From assembly GCF_030272615.1 (NCBI RefSeq), contig NC_081414.1, positions 818,288,396-818,350,395 of the forward strand: 62,000 nt of DNA, written 5' to 3'. The notes under the pieces are model-generated. The model made no database searches, was not told the origin of the DNA, and saw only the letters and a program-made list of their open reading frames with translations. Positions 45,729 to 58,104 of the stretch are shown here, one piece after another; the first letter of the stretch is position 1; every line of letters starts with the position of its first letter. The translations under genes and the position numbers were made by a program. The DNA is from Cryptomeria japonica. Lineage: Eukaryota; Streptophyta; Pinopsida; Cupressales; Cupressaceae.

Positions 45729-48700
45729 TGTAATGCCCCGCCAGGAAACCCCAAAGGGTTTAAGTTAAAAACACTCAATTAGAGTGTAAATTTTTTTTTA
45801 AAAATAATAATTAAGAGCGTTAATGAAAAGTTACAATATTAAGATAGATTGAAGTTATCTCAAGTTATCTCTAACTAGATAACACAGCGGAAGGCTAAAA
45901 CGATCCTAAGGAGTTTCCCAACGCGATTACATAACATTACACCTAACTCAACTTGCGTCATTAGATCCATTAAACTGGATATCATAATTACGAGATAATG
46001 CATAGATCTTGATTATTTATGTGTTCAAATATATGACATCTTAGAATTTTAGGAAGCGTTCATTTACTTTGGTGGTTAGGAGGACTTTTGATAGGATTAT
46101 TTATTCAATGCACTTAAATTCATAATTTCATTTAGAGGCCTCCAAATAGGTGCCAAGCGTTTAATATAATGAGGTTCATTCATTGGGTTTAAGGTAACCA
46201 CCCACAATCGATATCTTTCTTAAATATTAAAAATATGGTTAATCAGACGAGATTCTTTCATTAAGGATTAACTTCAATTAATAGAGTGAGGTCCCTTCAT
46301 TTGATTTCATGCATAGCCAACTAATGAGTTGTAGTTCTTATATGAAAGATAAAATGTGAGTAGCCATAGAATTCATTTGAAGTTTTGATAATGCAAATAA
46401 TTGGACTAATTTCATTAAGGTGGATATGCATTAGGGCACACGAGAGCATCCTTTAAATTAAAATATCGTTAGCTAGATGAAATTCTTCATTTCAAGATTT
46501 GAATAATAAGACATAGTGACATTCTTCTATTAGGATTAAAATACCATTATCTTATTGCATATTACTCTTTTTCGTTTTATGAAGTTAATATGAGAAGGTA
46601 CATTTATTAAGATTAAGATTTAAACAACTATACCAAAACTTCCCTTTTTAGTTCCATTTTAGCAACCATAAGGGATTCTTTTATTAAGGTTACAAATATG
46701 GATACTAGTTGAGTTCACCCTTGTATGAAATTAATCTGATAAAGATTATTTGTTAAGAATTAAATGTAAACAACTAAGTAAATTCATCTGATAAAGTGAA
46801 TTTCAATTAACATGGCGATACTCATTTACAAAGGTAAGAAGGTAAATACCTATATGAGATTCATCCTTTAGATTTCAACTTAGAAATTATAACATTAATT
46901 CGAACTTGTTACCCATTCACATTCGTTCGACTTACATGCTTAAAACAAGTTGATCCAATGATGTAATCTAGCAAGATTCTTTCCACTATTACTACGTTTG
47001 ATTAACCTTATCAAAATACTTTTTCCACAACGTTAATTACAATGTTTTAAATACTTTGCCATCATCATAATTTACAATGTTTTATGAACCTAATTAACTA
47101 CATTTATCCAGATGAATAATGTTATGCACTTAGATTTGAATTCATTAAATTTCCACCATACACTTATGCAAGAATACAACCGTCCATGATAATCTAAAGC
47201 ATAAAACAAAGTAAGCTAAAAACATCGCATAACACAGATATGATCTCGGAGTTCACCCCTAAAGGGCTACATCTCCGGGTCTGCTCAACTGCAAGACCCC
47301 TCTGGCATTTAATATAGTTAAGATTACAAATTTACATGTCTTTTACAACCCTGCCTTTTAGGCGCACACATACACTATTCAACATCTACCTCGATTGTTT
47401 TTTACATAGTGATCCCTTTTAAAAGCGGGTCAAATTGAATTATAGCCAAAAGAAAACAAACAAACCTAGATTCTATTGTTTGATGGTACCCTAACTAGGG
47501 GTTTGACCGACTTATGACCAAACACTAGCATATCAAGCCTTACCATTACATAACCAAATTCTATTATAGCAATTTAAACCTGCAAGGACATTATCCGGAA
47601 GAGGCATTCATTTTTTCATGTCATTTCAATCCATTAATGTCGATCAAGTTTATGGTTTTGTTAAATTAACTATATTTAAAACTTCACATAAATCCATCAT
47701 TAATACTTAGTCCATGTTAATAATGTGTAATACCCGAGCATGACATAATTAAAAGAAATCAATAACTATAGATGAAGTATAAAATTTACCAAGTGATGTT
47801 TTTCTAAATTCAACTATTATTTACTAACCTGGAATTAAATATTGTAATAGAAACTGAATTTAAAATTAGATAATATAAGCGAAAACTACATTTAAAATAA
47901 CTTCACTCATTTATTTAACTTCACTAATTAATTTATCTATAATAATAAAACAAAAAAAAAATGTAAATTAATAAATAAATTTAAAAGAACTTTTTCAAAA
48001 TAAAAAAAGGAGGGAAGGTACCCACGTGGACACCCACGTGGGCCCTCCCCCTTGGCAGCCAACTACCATTGGTAGCGCTGCTACCAAATGGTAGCAGGCC
48101 GCTACCTTTGGTAGCGCTGCTACCATTTGGTAGCAGTCCGCTACCTCTGGTAGCGCTGCTACCAACAGGTAGCAGTTGCTACCAGCAGCAATGGGGGGGG
48201 ATTCAAAATTTTATTTTATATTATTTTTTTTTTAATAATTTTTTTTTTATAGATTTCTGCAGTATATGAATTTGTAACAAACTAAAAGAAGTAGATAAGA
48301 AAAAAAAACAAATAACAAATACTCAAATGCTTATCACACAGCCTCACAGACAGGGGTTTTAAAATCATTTTCCAGCAACCTCTCTATTTGTATATATTTT
48401 TTTTTTGAAGAAACTCACATTCCAGAAAACCTCCTATTTTGAAGGAAACTCATAACCCATATATTTTCCAGATTTCTCATAGCAAACAAACAACTGGAGA
48501 ACTATATTTTTTTGAAATGATCATGAACAAAACAACCAAAACAAGATGTAAAAACCCTCATTCTCCATTTATTGCTGTCACAACCATTTTGGTTCTTTTC
48601 TTTTTCCAGAATGTTATGGATTTCAAAAGAAATAAGTAGAAGGGTTGAAGAATAACCACCAAATCCAAAACATTGTTTGCATTCCATTATCCACTCAAAG

Positions 48701-50134
48701 ATCCAACAAATAAACAAGAGAGTGGGTTGAAATCCTACCTTCAAACGCATTCCGGGAAGAGTTTGATGAAGAGCTCCACCTCCAACTCCAAGCAAGAGGA
48801 CTCCATTTTTCTTTCAACATTTTTTTTCTCCCACCTCCATTTTTCCAAAAAAAATCCCCCAAAAGAGAGAGAACCCCAAAAACCATTTCCAAACTGGGTT
48901 AAAATGAGAAACCCTAATTTTGTCCTAATTTTCAATTTCGAATTTAGGCATTTATTTTTAAAATAAAATGAATGAAAATGAAAATGGAAGTCATTCATTT
49001 ACATTATTTAATACATCTTATTCACTTTCCTTATTAAAATTAAAATACCTCTATTTCTTATTGCGTTTTAAATTTTAATTTCTCAATATAAATTTTAGGC
49101 CTACTTCTTATTTCGAAACTATTGACCCAGGTAAGGCATTTGATTAATTTAATTTTCTAAAAATCAAACTTTTATACTATATCGACTTTACAAGTAAAGA
49201 GGAAATAATTTCGTTTAAATAATAATAATTTACCCCTTTTTCTACCAAAATGCGGAAATGAGTAATTTATTTCTATCTCCCAAATGACTTTAAAATTTTT
49301 CCTTTCTAAAACGCATAACTCAATAAATTCGTTATTTTAAAATTAGCTATTAAATTAACTCGCTATAACATAATAAAGCGACATTTTTAAATAAATGACT
49401 AATCTAATGCAAGAGTCTTAATTATTCTAATTTCTCAACTACAAATGCGTAAATGTTACAAATGTGTAAATGAGCACACTAACCCCAGTTAAATACCAGC
49501 TTGCTACAATAATAATTAAAGCAATCCCTTTAAATTAACGATTACTCGAATAGAAGAAACTACCAATTTAAATTTCTATAACACTAATGTGTACGTTTAC
49601 TCATAAATTTGAATTTAATACTTAGGATAACAAACCTCACTTACCTTGCGCAGGGCACGCAAATCGAGGAAGTCCTCCAAATCTCTCGACATGCATCCCA
49701 ATGAAAAGCAAGCCCATGAATCCACACACGATGCTCACCTAACCATGGCTAAGGCAAGACGAGAGTTATATGTCCACCAAATCCGAATTCTAAAGATGAA
49801 GGAGGCATACTTAACCTTGCAAAATCCCAAAGGAGATGAACCTTGCCCTAAGCGGTGTTGTACCTGCAATCTCCTGCACCCATGAATTCATACAAGCATG
49901 CATATACATATACATATTCAATGAAGGCGTTAGCTCAAGATTTATCACAAGGGTTAGGAACAATTACATTTACACGAGAATCGATGCAAAAGCACAATAA
50001 TAAGTATGCACAGTTATTAATATTATCTAAACTACACATTTCACCATGGTTAACCTACCTTTCAAGAATGCCACTTAGGAAGTCAATCATGGTCAAACAG
50101 GTTTTACAAGTCTAACTAGGGTATGGGCATTACA
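45729..50134. mobile_element. 4.4 kb probable solo LTR
   Basis: The ends are perfect inverted repeats TGTAATGCCC / GGGCATTACA, bounded by a perfect 5 bp TSD ATCTG (45724-45728 and 50135-50139). TG...CA ends plus a 5 bp TSD point to LTR-retrotransposon origin. No internal direct repeats, PBS or pol domains are seen, hence solo LTR. The end sequence is related to the LTR edge at 51771. No gene is supported inside; the small frame at 49646-49885 lacks any recognisable motif. Confidence 0.78.
48064..48185. repeat. GC-rich 39 bp tandem block of GGTAGC/GCTACC palindromes
   Basis: GGTAGCGCTGCTACC occurs at 48071, 48110 and 48149, an exact 39 bp period, with GGTAGCAG..CGCTACC between. Each unit can form a strong hairpin. 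It is flanked by A/T-rich DNA and T-runs. Confidence 0.88.
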
Positions 50135-50726
50135 ATCTGCAAGTATTCATGGCTTAACTGCATGATGATTGAGGTTGACTTCACCAACCATTAGTTTGGC
50201 GTTAACACAAACTCACCAACTCACCTTTTTGTCATTGCAGCTGTGTAACCAATCACCGCTCTAAGATTTACAGTGACCACCTATCTTCCTTCTACATCAC
50301 TAGTCTACCGGTATACCACTGCGTTCTCCACTACCGGTCCATCCTCTAATACTGATTTGCAGTACTTCCATCAAGCCTCTTTTCTTGTTTGCCAATGAGG
50401 TTCTGTTTTGCATAGGACCTCAAGCCTTCTTGCCTAAGTCACCTTCTGTGACTTCATCATCATCAGAATAGCAAACTTGAAGATCTGACCTTAACACCGA
50501 TCTTCTCGAATGATAGACTGGTTAGCTTAGTTTGTCTTCCCTTGAGCTGATTAAACCTTGATCATCTATCTTTGATGTTGCTTCGATGTTGTGTGCAAGC
50601 CATCACCTTTGCTACTAAGATACACCACTCCATCGATCAGTGTTAGTCATCAATGACAAATCTTAGCTAATGTACTATTTTATTGAATTAACCAGTTTAC
50701 TCAATATCAATGATGCCAACAGTTCC

Positions 50727-51770
50727 CCCATTTTCTTAAAATGGACTGAGGTTGAACTTACTATATTATTTTCATAATGGAAAATGGGATTTCATATTTC
50801 AATGAAATTCACTATGTAAGCAGTTGTCTACCAACCTAAAAGTGACATCAATTATTACCTAACAAAATAGAAGAATATAATCCTCAATATACACTATGTG
50901 TCGATATTAACTTTCTAAAATAAGGGGAGATTAACCAAGGTTTAAAGTGTACAGGTACTATTTTTATGAGTTTCTCTAATCTCACTTTAATAAGTGATTA
51001 AGCCCTTAAGATTTGGTCTTGTAACCCATGATTTAAAGGTGTAATTTTAATCTTAAGACAAAATTCCAATCAAGAGTAGATGATATGTTCAAAGTGTACA
51101 CAACACAAAGGTCAAGAGGATTATAGGGTTTCATACTACCATCCTTCATGATTAGTACTAAGATTATATAGCCAAATATGTCATTCCCAAAAATCACAAC
51201 TTAAGATGTAACATTCCCAAGAATTATGTTGTCGATAAGTTAATGGGATGAAGTTTATTTAGTATCAATCATCATGAAAAATTATCATTCTTTGCCCAAT
51301 CACATTTCTAACAAAATCACCAAATACAAAAATCCATATATATCTTTATAGAGTTTAAGGGAATTGTATGGCGAGGATGCAAAATTAGCCCAATAACCCT
51401 TGTTAATGAGACTAAGATTTTTGTGTGGTCATTCTACCTGTAACTTACCCATAAAGTTCTTGTTTGGTTCTAGGTTTCTTCAAAAAGTTAAATTACTTAA
51501 ATATCTACTTGACCCATTCCCAAAGGTCAACGTCTATCCATTGGGTATGTTAAAACCCTATTTACATTGAATAATTAGAGTTATATTTCCTTTTTTTAAT
51601 ACAAGGTAATTCTAATAAAATTTAGTTCACAACATAATTTCTTTTCGACATTATATTCAAATTAGCACAAAGTGGATTGCATGTTTCTTGACACATACTA
51701 AATACCAAGGCTCAACTAATTCCCAGAGCTCCCTAGGGTTGCAACCTACTGCTCTGATACCTATGTAATG
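50727..51770 (-). other. Leader/interior of a further - strand element
   Basis: AT-rich and without reading frames. Its right end holds a PBS-like GGTATCAGAGC on the - strand (about 51768-51758) followed by AGTAGGTTGCAACCCTAGGG, as in gypsy-type leaders. The copia element at 38617-50726 inserted here. Confidence 0.5.
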
Positions 51771-52140
51771 CCCAAATTTTAACACTTAGATAAAAATGCA
51801 ATCAACATTTTTTTTTTGTAAAAAAGGAATACTATTTAACAACATCTAACATGGTTAACCTAGTAATGAAATTGTGCATTTAAAGATAGTGCATGTGTAA
51901 CATCATTATTGACCCTATTCTTAAGTAGGGAAGAAGTAATAGTTGAAAACACTTTATTCCAATTATAAATAATTAGCCTACTATTTGAGATTCAATAAAT
52001 GTAACAATTTAAAATACCCCTTACGTAATAACTATGACTTTTATCTTTACCAAATCTCTACAATAGTCTTACTTGGTAATTAAAAGCTCTTAATTTTAAG
52101 AGTTTATAATTATTATTATCATTCTTATTAAGGAAACAAA
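51771..52140 (-). repeat. LTR edge of a - strand gypsy-like element
   Basis: Begins TGTAATGCCC on the + strand (the LTR 3' end on the - strand), two bases from the PBS-like site, and resembles the left edge of the 4.4 kb solo LTR (AAAACAC.C/TA, T-run). The LINE at 52156 interrupts it and the LTR probably continues after 59945; its outer end was not found. Confidence 0.5.
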
Positions 52141-52414
52141 AATATCATTTGACAAACAAAGTAAACCAGAGAGCAATGGGAGTGGAGCGGCAAGGAGAGT
52201 AGCGAGCGGGAATTTCAAATTTTAAATCTGGGAATGGCGGATTTCCTAGGCATGGTAGTCTTTCTGTGGGTGGAACTGGTAATCAGGTTGGTTTCCAGGC
52301 ATCTCAGGGTACTGAAGGGGACAAGGAGATAGTCAAATCGGTGGAAGACAAAGATTACAAAATTGGGGACCCACATGATAGAGGTAAGGAAAAAAATGGT
52401 CTTCACTTTTTGGA

Positions 52415-53779
52415 GTGAAGTCGCTGGTAAAATCAAGGCTACCAGAAGTTAAAAATATATTAGATCCTGTGACAGGGGTTGTCGCTATTTCTGTTCTAGA
52501 TAAGCTAGTTGATCTCACTGTCTCTGGATTAGCTATGAACTTAGTTGGAAGGTTTGATGGTTTTAGGCCTAACATTGACGTTGTTAGGAATTTTATAAGG
52601 AGGAAATGGGTTCTCAAGGGTCAAGTGGATGTGGCGGCTTTGCCTAGGGGTTTTTTTTTCTTTGCTTTTAATTCTGAAGAAGATATGATTAAAGCTCTAT
52701 GTGAAGGACCATGGATGTTTGACAAGTCAACATTGGCTTTACAGAAATGGGCTCCAAACCTTTCTCTTGACAAGTCCTTTTTCATGTCGGCACCCGTGTG
52801 GACGCGTCTCCCGAGCCTCCCGCTGGAGTTCTGGAATGAGGATGTCTTCAAGGGGATAGCGAGTTCTTTTGGAGAATTTGTCTTGATCGATCCAATGACT
52901 GCTACTAAATCAAGGTTGGTTTTTGCCCATATATGTGTTAATGTTAATCAAATGACGGATATGCCTCAATCTATTGAGATTATATCTAAATTGGGGAAAT
53001 GGACCCAAATGATTGAATATGAATCACTCTCATTTGCTTGCTTTCATTGCAAAAAGTCAGGTCATTGGGAAAAATCTTGTCTGCTTAAGAAGAGTAAGAA
53101 TAGAAAGAGTGACAGCAGTTTGAAACAAAAATGGCAAACGAAAGATAAGAAAGAAGACCCACGAGTAGAGTGTGTTCTTGATAAGGAAGTGATTGAGCTA
53201 GAAAATGAGGATAAGAAGGATGCGAATAGTAATAATGAAAAACTTGTTTGTGCCTACTCTAATAATAAAATAGAAAGTACCAAAGAAGAAGAGCAAAGGA
53301 TAGAGGCAAATGCGCAAAAACATGATTCAGAGGACCAGAAGGGAGGGCATGTTTGTCAAGATAAAGTAGAGGAGAGTTCCAATGATGGTGCTTCTACTTC
53401 ATCTTATACAAAAGAAAATGGGGAAGACTTCAATGAAGCGCAAGACTACAACATTTTGTATTTTGAGCCTCTTTTGTTATTAACCAATGGAATCCCTAAG
53501 CCGTTTCAATGCAAAACCCCATCTAATAGTGTGGAAATGGTGGCCCTGGAGGTAAATCTTAGGATTCTCAGCACTAAAGAAGGTAAATCAAATAAGGAAG
53601 GACCCAATGGAGGTATCTCAACTAGAAGCAAGAATAAGAAAAATGCAGATGTTGGAAGCCACAACAAAAAGAAGGGGAGACCTTCTCTAAAAAATCAAAG
53701 GGAACAGGAAAGTTGGAAGAACCGTGCTGATGGAACACAGAGCTCCATTGAGTCAGCTTTATCTCTGGTTAAAGTATGA
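52415..53779 (+). pseudogene. LINE ORF1 protein (DUF4283-type plus zinc knuckle)
   Basis: 454 codons, open throughout, though upstream coding-like text (52230-52410, another frame) suggests the natural start is earlier and a frame change was suffered. Residues about 30-150 have the plant LINE/retroelement DUF4283 pattern (FFFAFNSEEDMIKALCEGPW, LPLEFWNEDVF). A CCHC knuckle CFHCKKSGHWEKSC lies at 53039-53080 with spacing C-x2-C-x4-H-x4-C. The second half is charged and disordered-looking, with Lys-rich patches near the end. ORF1 proteins bind LINE RNA. The stop TGA (53777-53779) overlaps the ORF2 ATG at 53776. Confidence 0.88.
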
Positions 53780-54738
53780 AGATAATTTCTTGGAATATAA
53801 GAGGGTTGAATGCCCCTCATAAGCAGGATGTGTTATGTAATATTATAAGAGATCATAAACTGGATGTGGTCCTTGTTCAGGAAACTAAGATGTGTAAGGA
53901 TAAAGTGGAAAGGATCAGAATATTTAAAAATAATGGAGTAATAGGAACTAGTTCAGAGGGTGCCTCCGGAGGAACAATGATTTTTTGGAACCAAAAGACT
54001 ATTAAAGGTAAGGAAATCATTTTAGAAATCAATAGGACTTTTGTGCTGCTCGAGCATATTAATGATAACTTTGTTTGGGTTATCACTAATGTCTATGCGC
54101 CTAACACCAAAGCTGGGAGATTTAAATATTGGAGAAGCCTTGCAGAAGACAGATTAAATTTTGCTGATAAAAGCTGGATAATAATGGGAGATTTCAATAC
54201 ACCGCTTAAAAAGGATGAGAAGATGGGAGGCCTTCCCTTGCAGCTTGATGGTAAACAAGATCTTATGGACTTTATCAATGATCAAGCTCTTATGGATGTG
54301 GATCTCCAAGGGATCAACTATACCTAGACTAATAGAAGAACTAAAGCTGATCTTATTCAAGTAAGGTTAGATAGAATCTTGATTTCTCCTGAGTGGTTAT
54401 CTAAGTATAGTCGTTCTTTGGCGTCTATTATTAAGATTGGATCTGATCATTTCCCTATCTCTTTTACTGCCAATTCTTTTTTTGCTAAGAGAAATTTTCC
54501 TTTTAGATTTGAAAAAGTGTGGTTATCCCATCCGTCTCTAGAAGTTTGTGTTGTTGATTGGTGGAGCTCTGAGGTTGAGGGAATGACTTTATTTAGAATA
54601 GCCAAAAAGCTCAATATTATAAAGGCCAAAATCAAAATTTGGAACAAAGAGACATTTGGTGATATCTTCAAAAGTAAAGCACAAGTTAAGACTGAAATTA
54701 AAGAAGTCCAAGATAAAATCCAAGAGGATGGGCTTTAA
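53776..54738 (+). pseudogene. LINE ORF2: AP-type endonuclease
   Basis: Starts ATG at 53776, overlapping the ORF1 stop as ATGA. Endonuclease motifs in order: ISWNIRGLNAPHK, VLVQETK, VITNVYAPN, IIMGDFNTPL and GSDHFPISF. A TAG at 54325 replaces the Trp normally preceding TNRR. The domain nicks the target DNA for target-primed reverse transcription. The frame continues past TAA at 54736 into the RT. Confidence 0.92.
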
Positions 54739-54765
54739 GAAGATTTCAGATATGTTGAAAATGGT

Positions 54766-56409
54766 TTGTTGTCTAAATACCACACAATTATTTCTAATGA
54801 AGAGATGTTTTGGAGACAAAGATCAAGAGCCTTGTATTTGAAGGAAGGTAATAAAAATACCTGGTTTTCTCACTTAACTGCTCTTAAGCACAAGGCGATT
54901 AACAGGATTTCCACGTTATCCTGTAATAGGGGGATTTTAACGGATGAAAATGACATAAGAAAGGAAGCTCTAGATTTTTTTAGCAACCTCCTAGGAGAAG
55001 TGGATGATCTAGATGTCAGTAATTAAAACCTCCTTTTGCACGCTATCCCTTCCACCTTGACTGAGGAAGACAACAAATATCTCTCTCAGATACCTTCTAG
55101 TCAGGAAATCAAAAAGGTGGTGTTTTCTTTTCAGGGAGATAAGTCTCCTAGTCTGGATGGTTTTCCAATGTTCTTTTTCCAATCCTTTTGGCACATTGTG
55201 GAGACTGATATCTATAAAGGAGTTAAAGAATTATTTGTTTGTAGAAGGCTTTTAAAAGAACTGAATGTGACCTTCATTATTCTAATTCTAAAGATCTCAG
55301 GGGCCGACTCTCTTAATAAGTTTAGACCTATTAGTCTTTGTAATTCTGTTTACAAGATTTTGTCTAAGATTCTTACTTCTAGATTGCTGGATATTCTTCC
55401 CAGAATTATTTCAGCTCAGCAAAATGGTTTTGTCCCTGGTAGACAGATTCTGGATTCCATTATTTCAGTTCATGAAAATATTCACTCTCTAACAGCTACT
55501 AAAAATCAGGGCTTTTTTCTTAAGTTAGATATGTCTAAAGCCTATGATAGAGTGAACTGGCATTTACTTTTCAGGATTATGAAAGCCTTTGGATTTGGAG
55601 AAAAATTTATTCAGCTCTGCTCTCAATTGATGGAAACTTCCTCCTCTGCTGGCATTGTTAATGGATCTCCTTCCAATTTCTTTAAAAGCACTAGAGGTCT
55701 AAGATAGGGGGATCCCATCTCCCCTATCTTGTTTACTATTTTAGCTGAAATTTTGGGTAGATTTATTATTAAAAATGTGGAAGAAAGTAATCTCAAAGGT
55801 CTGAAACCTTCTTCATCCAATGTTACTTGTACTCATGAACAGTTTGTTGATGATTCAATTACCATGGGGGAAGCTACTATTAGGGAAGCAAGAAGTATGA
55901 AGAATGTTATGGATATTTATGAATCTACTTCTGGCCAAAAAATTAATTGGGATAAGAGCTCATTGTTCTTCATCAACACCCCTGTTCAAAGACAATTAAG
56001 GATTGAAAGAATTCTTGGATGTAAAATTGTTGAGTTTCCCTCTACTTACTTGGGGCTTCCCCTTTGTATTAAGCTTGCAGATAATTTCTAGATTAAGCTG
56101 GTTGACAGATTCAACTCTAAACTGGCAGGTTGGAAAGGGGCTATCCTTAGTCAAGCGGGCAAGGTGACGTTGTTTAAAGCTACTCTCCAAAACTTGCCTA
56201 TTTATGCTCTTAGTCTATTTAAAATCCCTAGAAAGTTTGCAGAGGCAATTGAAAGAATCCAAAAAAAGTTTCTTTGGTCGGGAGTGGAAGACAAGAATAG
56301 AATTCCCCTTATTGCTTGGAACAAAATCTATTCTCCCAAGGCCTCTGGGGGGTTGGGTTTAAGGAATATTAGCTCTATGAATAATGCCTTATTAGCAAAA
56401 CAAATCTAG
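54766..56409 (+). pseudogene. LINE ORF2: reverse transcriptase
   Basis: Same frame as the endonuclease, split by stops at 55024, 55705 and 56089. Motifs: KSPSLDGFPMFFFQSFW, FRPISLCNSVYKILSKIL, QNGFVPGRQILDSI, FFLKLDMSKAYDRVNW, GDPISPILF and the catalytic FVDD at 55843-55854. The stop at 55705 replaces the Gln of the usual RQGDP (CAG to TAG). Following conserved text includes YLGLPLC and the region up to 56409 (SGGLGLRNI). Typical of plant non-LTR RT. Confidence 0.93.
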
Positions 56410-56466
56410 AGAATGAAAGGGAAGGAAAGAGAGTGGAATTTAATCTAGAAAAAGAAATATTTTCAT

Positions 56467-57180
56467 ATGCAACCTTCTGAGGAAGAATTTATGGATAAAT
56501 CTTTTACTGTTGAAGGTTCTGTAATTTGGAATGCAGTTCAATCGGCTAAAAGTTGGGCTGTTGTTGGAAGAATGTGGAAATTAGGGAATGGAAGAAGTAT
56601 AAGATTTTGGGAAGACAGATGGCTTTTAGATAAACCTTTGGAGGAAATTCCAATCCTTAATGATTGGAAAGATTGGTTCAAAAATAGGCATGGGGGTTTG
56701 GTTAAAGACTACTAGAGAAATGGGAATTGGTTTGAGTTTAGCTAGCAAAGTCCGAGATTAAATTTTCTTGAGATTTTACTTTCTTCTAAAATTTTGAAGG
56801 ACAATAAAGAGGATAGTTTGATTTGGAGGGATACCTCGGATGGGAATTATTTTGTGTCTTTGGTTGTGGCTATCCACAATAAAGTTCTGGAAGAGATTCC
56901 TATTTGGGATAAAGTGTGGAATAAGAAGTTAATTCCTAAAGTTAATATCTTTTTTTGGATCTTTATCCAAAATAAGGTGTTGACTTTGGACAACCTTCAA
57001 AAGAGAGGATTTATTTTTCCTAACAAGTGTTCTCTTATTTGCAAGGAAGAAGAGTCTACTTGTCATATTCTCCACCAATGTACTTTCAGCCAGGAAATTT
57101 GGAAAATTATTTTTAGTAGGTGGAAGTTGAGTTGGGTTTTCCCGAACTCTCTAGGGGAGTCGTGGCAGCAATGATACTGT
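56467..57180 (+). pseudogene. LINE ORF2: C-terminal zinc module (zf-RVT type)
   Basis: Open at 56467-56715 and 56794-57174, same frame. MWKLGNGRSIRFWEDRWL is the standard plant LINE linker. KVNIFFWIFIQNKVLTLDNL then CSLICKEEESTCHILHQC (about 57028-57085) is the zf-RVT Cys/His pattern. Stops at 56713 and 57172 are changed Trp-type codons. The module helps hold nucleic acid beside RT. Confidence 0.85.
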
Positions 57181-57459
57181 CCTAATTCCAACCCTAATAT
57201 TGTGGAGCTTTGGAAACTTACTTTCCCTAATGTTATCTGGAAAATCTAGAAGGAGAGAAACAATAGGATTTTCAGGGATAAAAGTGCTAACCATGAAGTT
57301 GTGGTGGATAAAATCTATAGAGGTATATTCGAATGTCTTAATGGTATTGATCATGGTTTAGCAGCTTAAGAAGACTTTAATGATAGATGGAACCTTTCTA
57401 TAACCAAATCCAGTAAGGAGATGGGTAGGGAAGGTCTGGCGTGGTGCTTTCCACTTCTT

Positions 57460-57970
57460 TCCACTTCAGGGATGGATAAAGGCCAACTTTGATGGGGCGT
57501 CGAAGGGGAATCCGGGTAAAGCTGGTTATGGGGGCATTGTCAAGAATTTTGCTGGAAGTTGCCTAGTGGTGGTCATTGGTCCTCTGGGTAGTCAAACCAA
57601 TCATTATGCAGAAGCTTCAGCAGCTCTGAATTCTTTGATTATTGCTAAGAACCTAAATCATGACAACTTATGGCTGGAGGAAGAATCACTAAATATTATC
57701 AAGTGCTTGAAGGGGGAAACCGAGCCATCGTGGTCTATAGAAAACATAATTTTTAAAGCTAGAGAAATTATTGCTAGCTTTAAAGTTATCATAATTGAAC
57801 ATGCCTTTAGAGAAAAAAATTTGGTTGTGGATGGCCTGGCGAACCTAGGCGTTAATTCTGAAGCTCAAACTATTTGGCACGGGGAAGATAACATTAATTT
57901 TAGTATTAAAGATCTCCTAAGAAAGGATAGATTCATGGGGAAAGAAGGACCGCACAATTATGATAGTTGA
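57460..57970 (+). pseudogene. LINE ORF2: RNase H domain
   Basis: A frame change relative to RT lies between 57175 and 57490. Motifs: KANFDGASKGNPG (about 57480-57518), HYAEASAALNSLI (57603-57640), LWLEEESLNIIKCL (about 57670-57711) and VVDGLANLGV. The first Asp and the Glu are present; the third acidic site, usually GDS, reads EES. The ORF2 stop is TGA at 57968-57970. Confidence 0.85.
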
Positions 57971-58104
57971 AATGAGTAATTTATGCATTTATAGAAAGGT
58001 TATGGTTACTTGGCAAAGTGGCAGAATCATAATCGAAGATATTAACCCTCCGCACACTTTGTGGTTAACATTTTCAAAATTTTGAGAACAATGGGAAGGA
58101 AGCT

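Larger units (their letters stand above)
44775..50721 (-). repeat. 5' LTR of the copia element, split by an insertion
   Basis: 44775-45728 and 50140-50721 align with the two parts of 38622-40175. The first dinucleotide is TA instead of TG on the + strand. One copy of the target pentamer is duplicated at the split. Confidence 0.9.
38617..50726 (-). mobile_element. Ty1/copia retrotransposon, complete but decayed, with nested insertion
   Basis: The TSD GTTCC lies at 38617-38621 and 50722-50726. LTRs are 38622-40175 and 44775-50721, the latter enlarged by an insertion at 45729-50134. On the - strand: PBS TGGTATCAGAGC (44772-44761), gag, protease, integrase, RT, RNase H (44528 down to 40727), then PPT and 3' LTR. 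Integrase before RT is the copia order. All genes carry stops or frame changes. Confidence 0.93.

Noticed and set aside
49646-49885. 79-codon basic frame in the 4.4 kb solo LTR
   Set aside because: No recognisable motif, no partner exons; may be chance.
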